A DNA stretch of 27,688 bases from assembly GCA_022837595.1 (NCBI GenBank), contig JALHFX010000035.1:1-27688 (forward strand), in the 5' to 3' direction. A model generated the notes under the pieces. It was not told the origin of the DNA. It did no database searches and saw nothing but the letters and a program-made list of their open reading frames with translations. This stretch comes from Propionibacterium sp. (GTDB lineage: Bacteria > Actinomycetota > Actinomycetes > Propionibacteriales > Propionibacteriaceae). This document shows positions 7,826-16,088 of this stretch, piece by piece. Position numbers and translations under genes: made by a program. Within the stretch, counting starts at the first letter, position 1. Every line of letters begins with the position of its first letter.

Positions 7826-8602
7826 ATCAGCCTGTCGCCTGCAAAGTTGTACCCCGATGGAGCCCAACCCACGAATGCGTTCACCCCACCTAAGGATCGA
7901 TCCTGCCGAGCCCCACAAGCAACTCCAGGGTGACGAGTGAGACTGGTGGTGACCCAGCTGGGAGTATCACGGAAACTCGACCAGGCGGGCGCTCACGAGC
8001 GCCGACGAACCTTCTCACGTCCACGTCGACCCGAGTTGTACTGAAGTCAATCGGTCACCTGCCTCCCACCGTGTCGCCGTATTCTCCCGCACAACCACAT
8101 ACGATTCCGAGCTCCTTGGTGCTCACCCCCGTCGTCAGGCCTTCGAGACAGAGACGCCGACGTCGACCGCGTAGGCGGCATTCGGGGGGCGAACCAGCCA
8201 TTGACTCCGTCGAGAGGGGCGGCTTGAATTGGTCTGGCAGTGGAACGTCAATCCCTCACCCGAAACGTTCCCGCCCTTGTCAGAATGGGTTTCAATCATG
8301 CGCGCGCGAAGGTTCAACTCCTCTCTCGCGCACCAAAGGTGCTCCTGGCTAGGGTATTTACTCGCGGAGCAATAGCGAAAGGCGGAGGTGTAAATCCTCT
8401 CGCGGATTCGAGCTGATGATCCCCGAATCGGTGTGACTAAGGGTTTCTCCCGGGGTGTTGGGCTGTCTCGGGTCGGTTGAGGCCCCCTTGGGGCCACTCG
8501 TGCCCCACATCTGCCCCACGGAGACCGTACGCTCAAACCGCTTCTGGCTAGGCCCGATGGTCGGAAACTCGTGCCAGCGCACGGGACCTCTGCCCCTCAT
8601 TC
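7826..8602. other. gene-poor region with attachment-site remnant
   Basis: No complete gene can be supported in these 777 bases. The notable feature is a 3' tRNA fragment at 8310-8335. On the minus strand from about 8560 to 8358 an open frame (with VGQMWGTSGPKG) resembles, loosely, the tail of an actinobacterial integrase reaching toward the tRNA end; this is a guess. The first 450 bases have no strand with consistent codon bias and look like decayed DNA. Confidence 0.4.
8310..8335 (+). other. 3'-terminal tRNA fragment, probable att site
   Basis: The sequence has a T-loop (GGTTCAACTCC), an acceptor 3' strand CTCGCGC, a discriminator A and CCA, as in the 3' end of a Leu-type tRNA. The matching acceptor 5' strand (GCGCGAG) is not found in the preceding 100 bases, and the T-stem is only partly paired (AGG/CCT, then A against C). 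This is what remains at one end of an element that integrated into a tRNA gene. Confidence 0.6.
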
Positions 8603-9478
8603 GGGCTACTCGTAGTTGACCGTGGTGGGTCGTTTGCGCAAGGGCTCGTGGCTTTGCGCTGGGATGGGTGTTGCGAAGCATCCAACCAGACAAGGACCAC
8701 GAGCTGTGATCGAGCCTACGTGCTCCCAGCGTGACGCTGCGAGCGTGATCTTCAACCTGCCTGACTACCACGTGATCGACGTGATCGACCTCCCCCTGGG
8801 TGGTCGTCGGGTGATCGTGCAGGCCGACACCCTCGGCGAGGGCTGCCCCGACTGCGGGGTGGTGTCGGAGCGGGTGCACGCGTGGTGTCGGCAACGAGTC
8901 AAGGACTTGCCCCACGCGGGCGGTGTCGAGGTGGTCGTGGTCAAGCCCCGGCTGGTGTGCGCCGAGCGGGCGTGCCCGCGCCGGACGTTCACCCAGACCA
9001 CGAGCGAGGTGCCGTTGCGGGCCCGTTGCACGAGCCGGCTGCGGCGGGGCCTGTTGGAGGCGGTCATCGACCACGGCCGGCCCGTCGCCGGTGTCGCCGC
9101 CGGGTTCGGGGGCGCGTGGTGGACCGCCCAGAAGACGGTGAACGCCGCTGTGGTCGTCCTGCCTGACGTCGATGACCTGCACGTGAGACACCTCGGTATC
9201 GACGAGCACCGCTACCGCCGGGTGCGCTGGTTCCGCGACCCCGACACCAGCGCGTGGCGGCGGGTGGAGCCGTGGATGACGACCCTGGTCAACACAGCCT
9301 CCGGGCAGGTGCTCGGGGTCGTCGATGGCCGCAACAGCGCCGCCGTCGAGGGCTGGCTGAACGCCCGCAGCCAGGCGTGGCGGGACCGAATCGCCGTCGT
9401 GGCGATCGACCCGTCGGCCGCGTTCAAGAAGGCCATCACCGCCAGCCTCGAGCCGGTGCGGATAGCCTTCTGCGAGGG
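8603..9478 (+). mobile_element. ISL3-family element, right part lost
   Basis: The left end is recognisable from GGGCTACTCGTAGTTGACCG at 8603, of the kind that begins ISL3 elements, about 100 bases before the transposase gene. Similarity to the family stops around 9470-9480 and no matching right end is present before the zinc-transport genes start at 9605. The element is therefore a truncated relic. Confidence 0.65.
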
Positions 9479-9608
9479 CGGGACGAGGGCTGGCACGGTG
9501 ACTCGACGGCGAGACCCGCGAGTAGACCGGCCGGGCAAGCGGAGGCAGGTCTCTCCGTTGCGTCTCTGCCACTGGCCCGACTGTGTCGCTCACGGATTTG
9601 CCCACTAG
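8706..9608 (+). pseudogene. ISL3-family transposase, C-terminally truncated
   Basis: N-terminal two thirds of an ISL3 transposase. Starting at GTG 8706, it begins MIEPT-like and has the family's FNLPDYHVIDV and PLGGRRV strings, a zinc-finger (CPDCG, later CAERACP), an HTH region, and the start of the DDE catalytic domain (HLGIDEHRYRR with the first Asp, VAIDPSAAFKKAI with the second). The usual continuation (VVDHFH-like, the remaining Glu region and about 150 residues) is absent; after PVRIAF the frame continues through unrelated Arg-rich sequence to a stop at 9608. The open frame also extends upstream of 8706 but without family similarity. Non-functional. Confidence 0.8.
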
Positions 9609-11323
9609 TGACCCGCGGCGCCCGAGCCCTCGTGGTGCGGGTCGTGTGCAGGGTCGTCCAGGAAGCCTTCCCAGCCGTGCAGCCCGCCCAGGCCGAAGGC
9701 CACCTCGACGTTGTGCCGGTTGCAGACGGACTCGGGGGGGCCGCTCGACACCACGCGTCCGCTGACCAGGATGACGTGGTCGGCGGCGCGTGCCTCGTCC
9801 AGGTCGTGGGTGGTCAGGACTACGGTTCTCCCCTCGCTGCCCTCTCCGTGGATGAGCCGATCGATCGTTCGTGCGGAGACGATGTCCAGACCGGTGAGGG
9901 GTTCGTCCAGCAGCATCACGTGGTGGTCCTGGGCGAGCCCCTGCGCCACGTAGACGCGCTGGCGCTGCCCGCCTGACAGTTCGTGAAGGTGCCGTCCGGC
10001 CAGATCGTCGATCTCCATGCGGCGCATCGCATCGGTGACCCGCGCACGATCGACTCCGGTGAATCTGCGGAAGAAGCCCACGCTCGGATATCGGCCCATT
10101 CCGACGGCCTCTCGAACCGTGATCGGGGTGGAGGCGGGCACGACCGTGGACTGCAACACGTAGCTGATTTCGCTGCGGGCCTGCTCCGGATCGCGTCCCA
10201 GGACCTGCAGTCGTCCTTCGGATGGTGGGACCAGACCCGCCACGGCGTGCAACAGAGTCGACTTGCCTGAACCGTTGGGTCCGATGACCGCGGTGACCCC
10301 GTCGAGCGGAATGGTGAAGCTGGACTTCGCCAGGGCGGTATGGCTGCCGTACCTCAGCACCACATCGCTCGCCTCGGCCAGAAGACGCGCGGCCCCGTCG
10401 GCCATCCGACCGTGGCCAGGGGGCGATCCGAGTGCCTCGTGCGCGGCCGCCGGACCCCGCCGCGCCGGTGCGGTCGCGCCCGGCTCCGGGTGCGGCGTCC
10501 AACGGGCTCGCACGGTGGTCCAGGCCAGGGTGAGGAAGAACGCCGCGATCGGGATCAGCGCCATGGTGGCGGACCCCGCGGTGCCGAGGTGGTAGCTGAG
10601 CAGGAGCCCGAGCCACACCGAAGCGACGGAAAGGGCGGCGGCGACCGCCATCATTCGCGGAACGGTCCGCACGACGAGCGCCGCGGTGGCGGGCGGGCCG
10701 ACCAGCAGCCCGAAGACCAGCAAGGTGCCGACGGACTGGAAGCTGCCGATGACCGCGGCGGCGATGAGCACCAACAGCACCGCGTGGGTCCGGCCGGGAC
10801 GCATCCCGAGCAGTTCTGCCTTCTGTCGGTTGAAGGAGAGCGCCAGGAAGGGTCGGTACATCGCGATGGAGACTGTGATGACCACGCCTGCCAGGATCGT
10901 CTGCTGGACCAGGTCCTGCTGGGTCACGCCCAAGGCGTCGCCGAAGAGGATCGTGGTGAGGCTGCCTGTGTAGGAGTCCACGCTGGAGATGATCACCACG
11001 CCAAGGGCGAGCATGCCCACGAACAGCAGCCCGATGGCGGTGTCCTCGGTGAGTCGGGTCTGTCGGCTGACGATCTCGATCCCGGCCACCATGACCGCCG
11101 CGGCCACCGCAGCGCCCAACGCCGGGTTGATGTCGAGGACCACGGCGGCGGCGATCCCGGGGACGACGCCGTGCACGAAGGCGTCGCCGAAGAAGCTCAT
11201 GCCGCGCAGGACGAGCCAGGTCCCGACCACGGTACACATGAGCCCAGCGAGGACGCCCCCCAGGAGAGCCCGCTGCTGGAAACCCAGCATGAAGGGTTCG
11301 ACGAACCAGTCCAGCAGCGTCAC
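9605..11323 (-). CDS. zinc ABC transporter, fused permease and ATPase
   Basis: A 572-residue fusion of the two cytoplasmic-membrane subunits of a cluster-9 metal importer (ZnuBC/AztBA type). Residues 1-285 are an ABC-3 permease with about eight to nine membrane segments (GGVLAGLMCTVVGTWLVLRG; the RGMSFFGDAFVHGV motif; LLVFGLLVGPPATA). A linker of about 40 residues rich in Pro and Ala leads to the ATPase: Walker A GPNGSGKST near 347, Q-loop (YVLQST), signature LSGGQRQR near 447, Walker B VMLLDEP and switch His (TTHD). The C-terminus has a His-rich tail (HDPHHEG). It starts at GTG 11323, nine bases after the binding-protein stop. The fusion order permease-ATPase gives a fixed 1:1 ratio. Confidence 0.88.
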   Translation of the reverse strand: MTLLDWFVEPFMLGFQQRALLGGVLAGLMCTVVGTWLVLRGMSFFGDAFVHGVVPGIAAAVVLDINPALGAAVAAAVMVAGIEIVSRQTRLTEDTAIGLLFVGMLALGVVIISSVDSYTGSLTTILFGDALGVTQQDLVQQTILAGVVITVSIAMYRPFLALSFNRQKAELLGMRPGRTHAVLLVLIAAAVIGSFQSVGTLLVFGLLVGPPATAALVVRTVPRMMAVAAALSVASVWLGLLLSYHLGTAGSATMALIPIAAFFLTLAWTTVRARWTPHPEPGATAPARRGPAAAHEALGSPPGHGRMADGAARLLAEASDVVLRYGSHTALAKSSFTIPLDGVTAVIGPNGSGKSTLLHAVAGLVPPSEGRLQVLGRDPEQARSEISYVLQSTVVPASTPITVREAVGMGRYPSVGFFRRFTGVDRARVTDAMRRMEIDDLAGRHLHELSGGQRQRVYVAQGLAQDHHVMLLDEPLTGLDIVSARTIDRLIHGEGSEGRTVVLTTHDLDEARAADHVILVSGRVVSSGPPESVCNRHNVEVAFGLGGLHGWEGFLDDPAHDPHHEGSGAAGH

Positions 11324-11332
11324 GGGGCCAAC

Positions 11333-12295
11333 CTAGCCGACGAGCGCGTCGGCGATGAGCTTCGCATTGGTCAGCATCATCCCCTGGTAGGTATCGGCGC
11401 CGGAACCGGCCGGACCGAGACTGCCCACGTACAACTCGACCACGGCGACCTGCTGCCCGCTCTCCCGCGCCAGGGCTTCGATCAGTGCGGTCGGGTTCGC
11501 GGTGTTGGCGAAGATGGCCTTGACCCCGGCGGTCCGGACCGTCTCCGCCAGCGCGGCCAGTTCGGACGAGCTCGGCTGGGCCAGAGTCGAGCCCCCGGGG
11601 ATGACGACCCCAGCGACCGTGTAGTCATAGGCGCGAGAGAAGTAGCCGAAGGCGTCATGGTCGGTGACCAGGGTGCGGGAGTCGGCCGGGACGCCTTCGA
11701 GCACGGCTCGCACTTCTTCGTCGGTCTCGCTCAGCGCTTCCGCGGTCCTTCTCCCACAGTCGCCGAAGGCGGCGTCACCGGTCACTTCGACGAGCTCGTC
11801 ACCGATCAGGGTCGCGGCCCTCGCCATCCGGGAGACGTCCATCCACACGTGGGGGTCAAGGGAATCGGACGAGCCGCCGAAGGGCTGCGGGTCCAAGGCT
11901 GGGCCCACCTCCAGAACCGTGGCGCCGTCCTCGCGTGCCGTCGCCAGTGCGGAGGTGAGCCCCTCCTCCAGGCCAAGGCCGTTGACGATCACGAGGTCGG
12001 ACTCGACCATGGCCGCCACGTCGGCCGATGAAGGCGAGTAGTCGTGAGGGTCGGCGCCGACCGGCATCAGCGTGGTCACCTCACCGCCACCGCAGGCAGC
12101 CACCTGGCCAGCTACGCTTCCCAGGATGGTGGTGGAGGCCACGACCGTGACCAGATCTCCCGGTGACCCGGTCGCTGAAGGATCCACCCCGGCGCAGCCG
12201 GCCACCACGAGCGCGAGAGCGATGCCACCCGCTGCCGCCCGCGCCCCGCGCCCGGTGGGGACCCTATCGACGATTCCGCTCCACGTCCACGACAC
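11333..12295 (-). CDS. zinc-binding lipoprotein of the ABC importer (cluster A-I)
   Basis: A 320-residue solute-binding protein of the ZnuA/AztC/PsaA family, anchored as a lipoprotein (lipobox VAGC, Cys34). It delivers zinc or a related metal to the fused transporter encoded next. Three His ligands are in their expected contexts: His84 (GADPHDYS), His149 (LDPHVWMD) and His213 (TDHDAFGYF). The fourth ligand position, normally Asp or Glu, aligns with Asn264 (FANTANP). No His-rich loop is present, as in AztC-like members. It starts at GTG 12295, eight bases after GGGAG. A Zur-type box lies about 33 bases upstream, so zinc repression is likely. Confidence 0.88.
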   Translation of the reverse strand: MSWTWSGIVDRVPTGRGARAAAGGIALALVVAGCAGVDPSATGSPGDLVTVVASTTILGSVAGQVAACGGGEVTTLMPVGADPHDYSPSSADVAAMVESDLVIVNGLGLEEGLTSALATAREDGATVLEVGPALDPQPFGGSSDSLDPHVWMDVSRMARAATLIGDELVEVTGDAAFGDCGRRTAEALSETDEEVRAVLEGVPADSRTLVTDHDAFGYFSRAYDYTVAGVVIPGGSTLAQPSSSELAALAETVRTAGVKAIFANTANPTALIEALARESGQQVAVVELYVGSLGPAGSGADTYQGMMLTNAKLIADALVG

Positions 12296-12327
12296 GTCCC
12301 GTCTCCCTTGCTATGATTACGTGGTAA

Positions 12328-12342
12328 TGAGAATCATTCTAA
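12328..12342. promoter_or_regulatory. Fur/Zur-type operator
   Basis: TGAGAATCATTCTAA matches the dyad TGAnAATnATTnTCA of Zur/Fur boxes, with the two arms agreeing at 6 of 7 pairs. It sits between the zinc-binding protein gene (minus) and the zur-like gene (plus), so one site could control both. Confidence 0.75.
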
Positions 12343-12397
12343 TCATGGTCGGCGATGGCGGGCAACCGGATCGTCAGAGCCCTCCGATCGGCTAGCC

Positions 12398-12820
12398 GTG
12401 CCGACCGGGCAGGGCGATCGCGCGCCACGGGCGACCCGGCAGCGCCAAGCTGTCGCGCAGTTACTTTCGCGGCTGCACGACTTCCGTAGTGCTCAGGAGA
12501 TCCATGCAGCCCTGCGCCGCAGTGGCGAGAGCATCGGGCTTGCCACGGTCTACCGCAACCTCGCGCTCATGGTCGAGACCGGTGACGTGGATACCCTGAA
12601 CCGGGAGGGCGGCGAGGCGGTGTACCTGTGGTGCTCCCGACAGCACCACCATCACCTCGTGTGCCGCTCGTGCGGGCATGCGATCGAGATCACCGGTCCG
12701 GCGGTCGAGCGATGGGCTGAGGAGTCGGCCCAGCGATACGGGTACACCGACATCACCCACACCTTGGAGGTGTTCGGGCTGTGCCCGGACTGTTCTGCGG
12801 CGGAATCCGACCGGCGCTGA
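12398..12820 (+). CDS. zur: Fur-family zinc uptake regulator (Zur-like)
   Basis: A 140-residue Fur-superfamily repressor. The N-terminal winged helix (residues about 8-75, with GLATVYRNLALMVETGDV) is followed by the metal-binding domain: a His cluster HHHH at 83-86, Cys89 and Cys92 (CRSCG), His121, and Cys129/Cys132 (CPDC) completing the structural zinc site. Placement beside a zinc importer and across a shared box argues for Zur rather than Fur. Its start is GTG 12398 without an obvious ribosome site; no better start lies downstream before the conserved region. Expected role: with zinc bound, represses the importer genes. Confidence 0.88.
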   Translation: MPTGQGDRAPRATRQRQAVAQLLSRLHDFRSAQEIHAALRRSGESIGLATVYRNLALMVETGDVDTLNREGGEAVYLWCSRQHHHHLVCRSCGHAIEITGPAVERWAEESAQRYGYTDITHTLEVFGLCPDCSAAESDRR

Positions 12821-12837
12821 CCGTCTTTCTCGGTCAG
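12817..12837. terminator. hairpin between convergent zur and usp genes
   Basis: CTGACCG and CGGTCAG form a perfect 7-base stem around the loop TCTTTCT, starting inside the zur stop codon and 31 bases from the end of the stress-protein gene. There is no strong U-run; it may serve both directions. Confidence 0.5.
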
Positions 12838-12867
12838 GTCGGGCGGCGGGGCCGCGAGGGCCTCCCC

Positions 12868-13714
12868 CTACGTGGCGGGCGCGTTGACGACGGCCACCGG
12901 GCACCCGGCGAGACGAAGGAGGCGATGGGTGACCGAACCAACAGCCAGCCCGTGGAAGCCGCCATGGCCGCGGGAGCCCAGCACCAGGAGATCGGCCCTG
13001 TGCGAAGCGTCGACCAGCGTGGGCACCGGGTCGATGTGGTGGACCTCGATCTCGACGGTCACGTCCGGGTACGTGCCTCGCAGCCCCTCCAATGCCGTCT
13101 CGATCTCCGCCCTCCGTTCGGCCACCCTCTCGTCGTCCGGCGGCACAGGGCGGAGCAGGTGACGGGGCCAACCCTGGGGCAACCCGAGGGCGGAGATCAC
13201 GCTGAGTCGGTCGCCGCGGATCGCGGCCTGCCGGAACCCGTAGTCGAGGGCCGCCCGGGAGTGCGGTGCCCACCACCACCCGACCGTGCCCGGCCGAGGT
13301 ATGGCCTACGACGACGACCGGGCAGGCCGCATGTCCCACGAGTTGGACGACAGTGGACCCGAGGATGAGGTTGCCGGCATCCGCACCCTCGGCACCCACC
13401 ACAATGCTTCGGGCGTTCTCGGCCTCGGTGCGCAGGACGGCGGCGGGTGTCCCCATCGGCATGTCCGTGGTCACAGCTATGTCAGGGTGCGCTGCGCGGA
13501 CCACGGCCACGGCCTCGACGAGGGCAGCTCGGCCGTACCCCTCGACCTCTTCGAAGTGGCCGGGTGGAAAGAAGGGGAAGTCCCCGTCCCAACGGGGCAG
13601 CACGTAGATCAGCCGGAGCGGGCACTGGTGGGCAGCAGCATGGTGCGCGGCCCAGAGGAGTGCCCGAAGGCTGCGTCCGGATCCGTCCACTCCGACGACG
13701 ATGGGCTGTGACAT
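12868..13714 (-). pseudogene. tandem universal stress protein (UspA), frameshifted
   Basis: A two-domain UspA protein. The first domain (13714-13265) starts MSQPIVVGVDGSGRSL and ends CPVVVVGH; its nucleotide-loop motif is degenerate (GAEGADAGNLILGS). The second domain begins GRVVVGT and then the frame breaks near 13264: one extra base (or two missing) separates it from HSRAALDYGFRQAA, continuing to a stop at 12868. The second domain keeps a good ATP motif (GSRGHGGFHGLAVGS). An AGGAG lies five bases before the ATG at 13714. Because both domains are otherwise conserved, the frameshift is either very recent or a sequencing error. Confidence 0.75.
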
Positions 13715-13849
13715 GTGTGCTCCTGACGTTGAAGGCGGGTTGGCAAACTCACCACTGCTCTGCTCGGGTTGTCTTCTTCTCCTCCTTCGACGGTACGCCG
13801 AAGCCCTGGTGGACGCCCATGGTCAAGGGAACTCGGAACGAGTCAGCGC

Positions 13850-14698
13850 TCACCCCGAGGCCTTGAAGACGTAGTCGCCGACCGAGACGTCGAGTGCATG
13901 GGCGATCTTGGGGCACTTCGCCTTGAGCAGGAAGTACAGCGGCCGCGGGGCCTCCGACAGTGCCTCGAAGTTTCCCTGCCCCTTGCTGATGACCAGGTCG
14001 GCCCGGTCGAACTGGGCTCGAAAGCCGTCGCTGCACGCGTCCAGGATCGCTCCCGGGGCAGCGCATCCGGTGGACACGACGCACGCGTGTGCATCGATTC
14101 CGACGAGGAGCGCGTCCTCGGCGGTGACGTCGTTGATGATGGGCCGTTCCCGAACCGCGAAAAAGACATCGTGCTCCCGGGCCAGCACGCGGGCGAGCAG
14201 CTTGTCGAAGACTGCCTCTCCCGCGTTGTCCCCGATGATCAGCACCGTGCCGGCCGCCTCCAGTTCGCGGGAGAAGGCGACCAGGTCGCTGCACGCGAAC
14301 GGCTTCGCCAACTCCGCCGCGATGCAGGCCTCGATGTCAAGGTCGTTGTACAACGCCGAATCCATGACGTTGCCCGTGGCCGCCACCTTGAGGGCCGACT
14401 GGAGGATGTCCGGACCGGCTTCGGCGAACCGCGTGAGATAGGGCTCGAGCCGTAGCGCCGCCTCCATGTCACGGTCCTTGATGTCGCGGTACGGGTCCGC
14501 CAGGCCGGTGTGTCGTTTGACGATGTCGTGCATCGCCTGGGCCATCGCCGGCGCTGAGCCGTAGTGTCGGTGCCGCGTGAGCGTGACCATGGCCTCGTCC
14601 ATGATGCGTCCCTGGGTGGCTTCGTCAGGGGAACCCATCCGGGCCGCTTCGAGCACCTGCCAGAGTAGGCAGGGGAGGCAGTCGAGGAACAGCTGCAT
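13850..14698 (-). CDS. DUF89 (ARMT1-like) family protein
   Basis: A 282-residue DUF89 protein. Family members are metal-dependent phosphatases or carboxyl methyltransferase-like proteins acting on damaged metabolites. The N-terminal CxxC pair (Cys7, Cys10 in FLDCLPCLL) marks the prokaryotic subgroup, and the metal-site motifs are seen: IIGDNAGEAVFD, the RERPIINDVTAEDA segment, and DLVISKGQGNFE. The ATG at 14698 follows GAGGAG by four bases; a GTG at 14710 is less likely. It is 59 bases downstream of the exonuclease gene on the same strand and may be in one operon with it. Its substrate is unknown. Confidence 0.82.
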   Translation of the reverse strand: MQLFLDCLPCLLWQVLEAARMGSPDEATQGRIMDEAMVTLTRHRHYGSAPAMAQAMHDIVKRHTGLADPYRDIKDRDMEAALRLEPYLTRFAEAGPDILQSALKVAATGNVMDSALYNDLDIEACIAAELAKPFACSDLVAFSRELEAAGTVLIIGDNAGEAVFDKLLARVLAREHDVFFAVRERPIINDVTAEDALLVGIDAHACVVSTGCAAPGAILDACSDGFRAQFDRADLVISKGQGNFEALSEAPRPLYFLLKAKCPKIAHALDVSVGDYVFKASG

Positions 14699-14757
14699 TC
14701 TTCTCCTCACGAGGTGGGTCGGATCCGTCGTCCTTGGTCTGGGCTGGGCAGCGGCTT

Positions 14758-15399
14758 TCAGAAGAGCGTCGGGGCGCGTTGCCTGTCGGGCTCGGCCGCC
14801 GCTCTCGTCGGGTGGCAGGGTTCGTGGTGGTCTGGGGCCATTCGACCCCAGGCGATGCCGCTGATCTGGAGCAGGTCGTCCAGGCTCGTGGCGGAGACCC
14901 GCCGGACCATGTCCACGGTGATCAGCGCGCAGGCGACCGCGTCGTGGACGGCGTCGTGGTGACAGTCCAGCGGGATTCCCGCCGCGGCGGCCACGGCATC
15001 GAGGGTGTGTTCGGGAAGGTCGTAGTGGCGTCGCGCCAGGAGTAGCGAGCAGCCGAAGTCAAGAGTCGGCCATTCAAAGCCGCAATGGCTGGTCGACTCG
15101 CGGATCACCGCGATGTCGAAAGCGGCGTTGTGGGCCATGACGGGGTGTCCGGTGAGGCGCTTCTCGATCGCGGGCCAGAGGTCTTCGAAACCGGGCTGGC
15201 CCTCCAGATCCCGCTCGACGATGCCGTGAACCTCCGTGCAGTTCGGGTCGAACCAGCCGTATCCGTACGGGGGTCGCATCAAAGACCCCCAGGTGTCCTG
15301 GATCCGACCGTCATGGACGAGTGCCATCCCCACCTGGCAGGGGGACCCATGCCGCCGGTTCGCCGTCTCGAAATCGATGGCTACGAAGTCCAGGCTCAT
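14758..15399 (-). CDS. DEDDh 3'-5' exonuclease (DnaQ-like)
   Basis: A stand-alone exonuclease domain of 213 residues, the fold of the proofreading epsilon subunit and RNase T. The catalytic residues are present: Asp9 and Glu11 (AIDFET), Asp95 (HNAAFDIAV), His148 and Asp153 (HHDAVHDA). It should degrade single-stranded DNA or RNA from the 3' end using two metal ions; whether it works in repair or RNA turnover cannot be told. The ATG at 15399 has GGAG about ten bases upstream; the open frame continues far upstream without similarity. Two TGTCA-N8-TGACR dyads lie 36-78 bases upstream of the start. Confidence 0.85.
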   Translation of the reverse strand: MSLDFVAIDFETANRRHGSPCQVGMALVHDGRIQDTWGSLMRPPYGYGWFDPNCTEVHGIVERDLEGQPGFEDLWPAIEKRLTGHPVMAHNAAFDIAVIRESTSHCGFEWPTLDFGCSLLLARRHYDLPEHTLDAVAAAAGIPLDCHHDAVHDAVACALITVDMVRRVSATSLDDLLQISGIAWGRMAPDHHEPCHPTRAAAEPDRQRAPTLF

Positions 15400-15434
15400 C
15401 GGAGATCTCCAACGCCGTACACAATCCACCCTTC

Positions 15435-15452
15435 TGTCAACACTTCTTGACG
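15435..15452 (+). promoter_or_regulatory. TGTCA-N8-TGACR dyad, copy 1
   Basis: TGTCAACACTTCTTGACG. The arms TGTCAA and TTGACG are inverted repeats. On the minus strand the left arm reads TTGACA, a consensus -35 box, so a -35 function for the exonuclease gene is an alternative. It is preceded by CCTTC, shared with copy 3. Confidence 0.6.
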
Positions 15453-15458
15453 AGCGTA

Positions 15459-15476
15459 CGTCAAGATTGTCTGACA
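15459..15476 (-). promoter_or_regulatory. TGTCA-N8-TGACR dyad, copy 2
   Basis: On the minus strand TGTCAGACAATCTTGACG. It lies six bases from copy 1, in opposite orientation; together the inner arms form a perfect CTTGACG/CGTCAAG repeat. Confidence 0.6.
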
Positions 15477-15537
15477 GTGCCAGCGCTGGGGATGCTGGCC
15501 CGAGTACCCCCCGGGCCGCGCCGCCGTCCATTCCTTC

Positions 15538-15555
15538 TGTCATCTCTTCCTGACG
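15538..15555 (+). promoter_or_regulatory. TGTCA-N8-TGACR dyad, copy 3
   Basis: TGTCATCTCTTCCTGACG, preceded by CCTTC like copy 1. It lies in the non-coding stretch between the divergent exonuclease and NifX-fold genes, 80 bases before copy 4. Confidence 0.55.
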
Positions 15556-15617
15556 AATGGCAGGACTGCTCCGTCGGGCGGGCCCGCCTTCATCCTCACT
15601 GTGGCGCGGGGGCATGC

Positions 15618-15635
15618 TGTCAGGATATCTTGACG
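15618..15635 (+). promoter_or_regulatory. TGTCA-N8-TGACR dyad, copy 4
   Basis: TGTCAGGATATCTTGACG, almost a full palindrome in its centre (TCAGGATATCTTGA). It lies 67 bases upstream of the first NifX-fold gene and is followed by TAAGAT, a possible -10, so it would cover the promoter. Confidence 0.6.
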
Positions 15636-15701
15636 TAAGATGAGTGCGGCAGGCGGGGTTCGCCGCGCGTTCGTAGGCTCGTCACACTGACAAGGAGAAG
15701 C

Positions 15702-16088
15702 ATGAAGGTCGCCATCACCGCCGAGACCGGGGTCGGCTTGGACGCTCAGGTGGCTGGGCACTTCGGCCAGACCTCCTATTTCGTGCTGGCCGAGATCGCC
15801 GACGGCACCATAGCTGCCACCGAGGTCCTGGCCAATCCGTTCTTGGCGGGGCATCGGCCTGGCGAGGTGCCCGCCTTCATCCGCGCGCACGGCGCGAACG
15901 TGATCCTGAGCGGTGGCATGGGGATCCGCGCGATCCACATCTTCGACGCCCATGACATCACGGCGGTGACCGGCGCGTCCGGGACCGTCCGCCAGGCCGT
16001 GACGGACTACCTGGCGGGCGCGCTGGCAGGGGCATCTCCCTGCGCCGACAGCGTGAAGCACCACCATGGCGCTCCCTCGCACGTCTGA
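15702..16088 (+). CDS. NifX/NafY-fold protein (Fe-Mo cofactor biosynthesis family)
   Basis: A 128-residue member of the dinitrogenase iron-molybdenum cofactor biosynthesis family, small proteins that bind or carry metal clusters; outside nitrogen fixers most have unknown roles. Family signs: MKVAITAETGVGLDAQVAGHFGQTSYF at the start (the HFG motif), then VILSGGMGIRAIHIFDAHDI, the conserved GG(M/I)G turn, and YLAGAL. The C-terminal tail has Cys and His (PCADSVKHHHG) that could bind metal. An AAGGAG lies five bases before the ATG. It is the first gene of a plus-strand group with a second family member and peptide deformylase, and no nitrogenase genes are nearby. Confidence 0.8.
   Translation: MKVAITAETGVGLDAQVAGHFGQTSYFVLAEIADGTIAATEVLANPFLAGHRPGEVPAFIRAHGANVILSGGMGIRAIHIFDAHDITAVTGASGTVRQAVTDYLAGALAGASPCADSVKHHHGAPSHV

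Noticed and set aside
8240..8335. A complete tRNA-Leu
   Set aside because: A CAG triplet sits in a loop-like context near 8280, but neither the anticodon stem nor the acceptor 5' strand pairs; only the 3' end is real.
8358..11237. Very long minus-strand open frame of about 959 codons
   Set aside because: It is antisense to the ISL3 relic and in the wrong frame within the zinc transporter; the protein is Arg/His/Pro-rich low-complexity typical of shadow frames in GC-rich DNA.
10340..12031. Long plus-strand open frame of about 563 codons
   Set aside because: Antisense to the fused transporter and binding-protein genes, with no family features.
12345..12395. 16-codon open frame before zur, as a possible leader peptide
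   Set aside because: No ribosome site and no run of regulatory codons.
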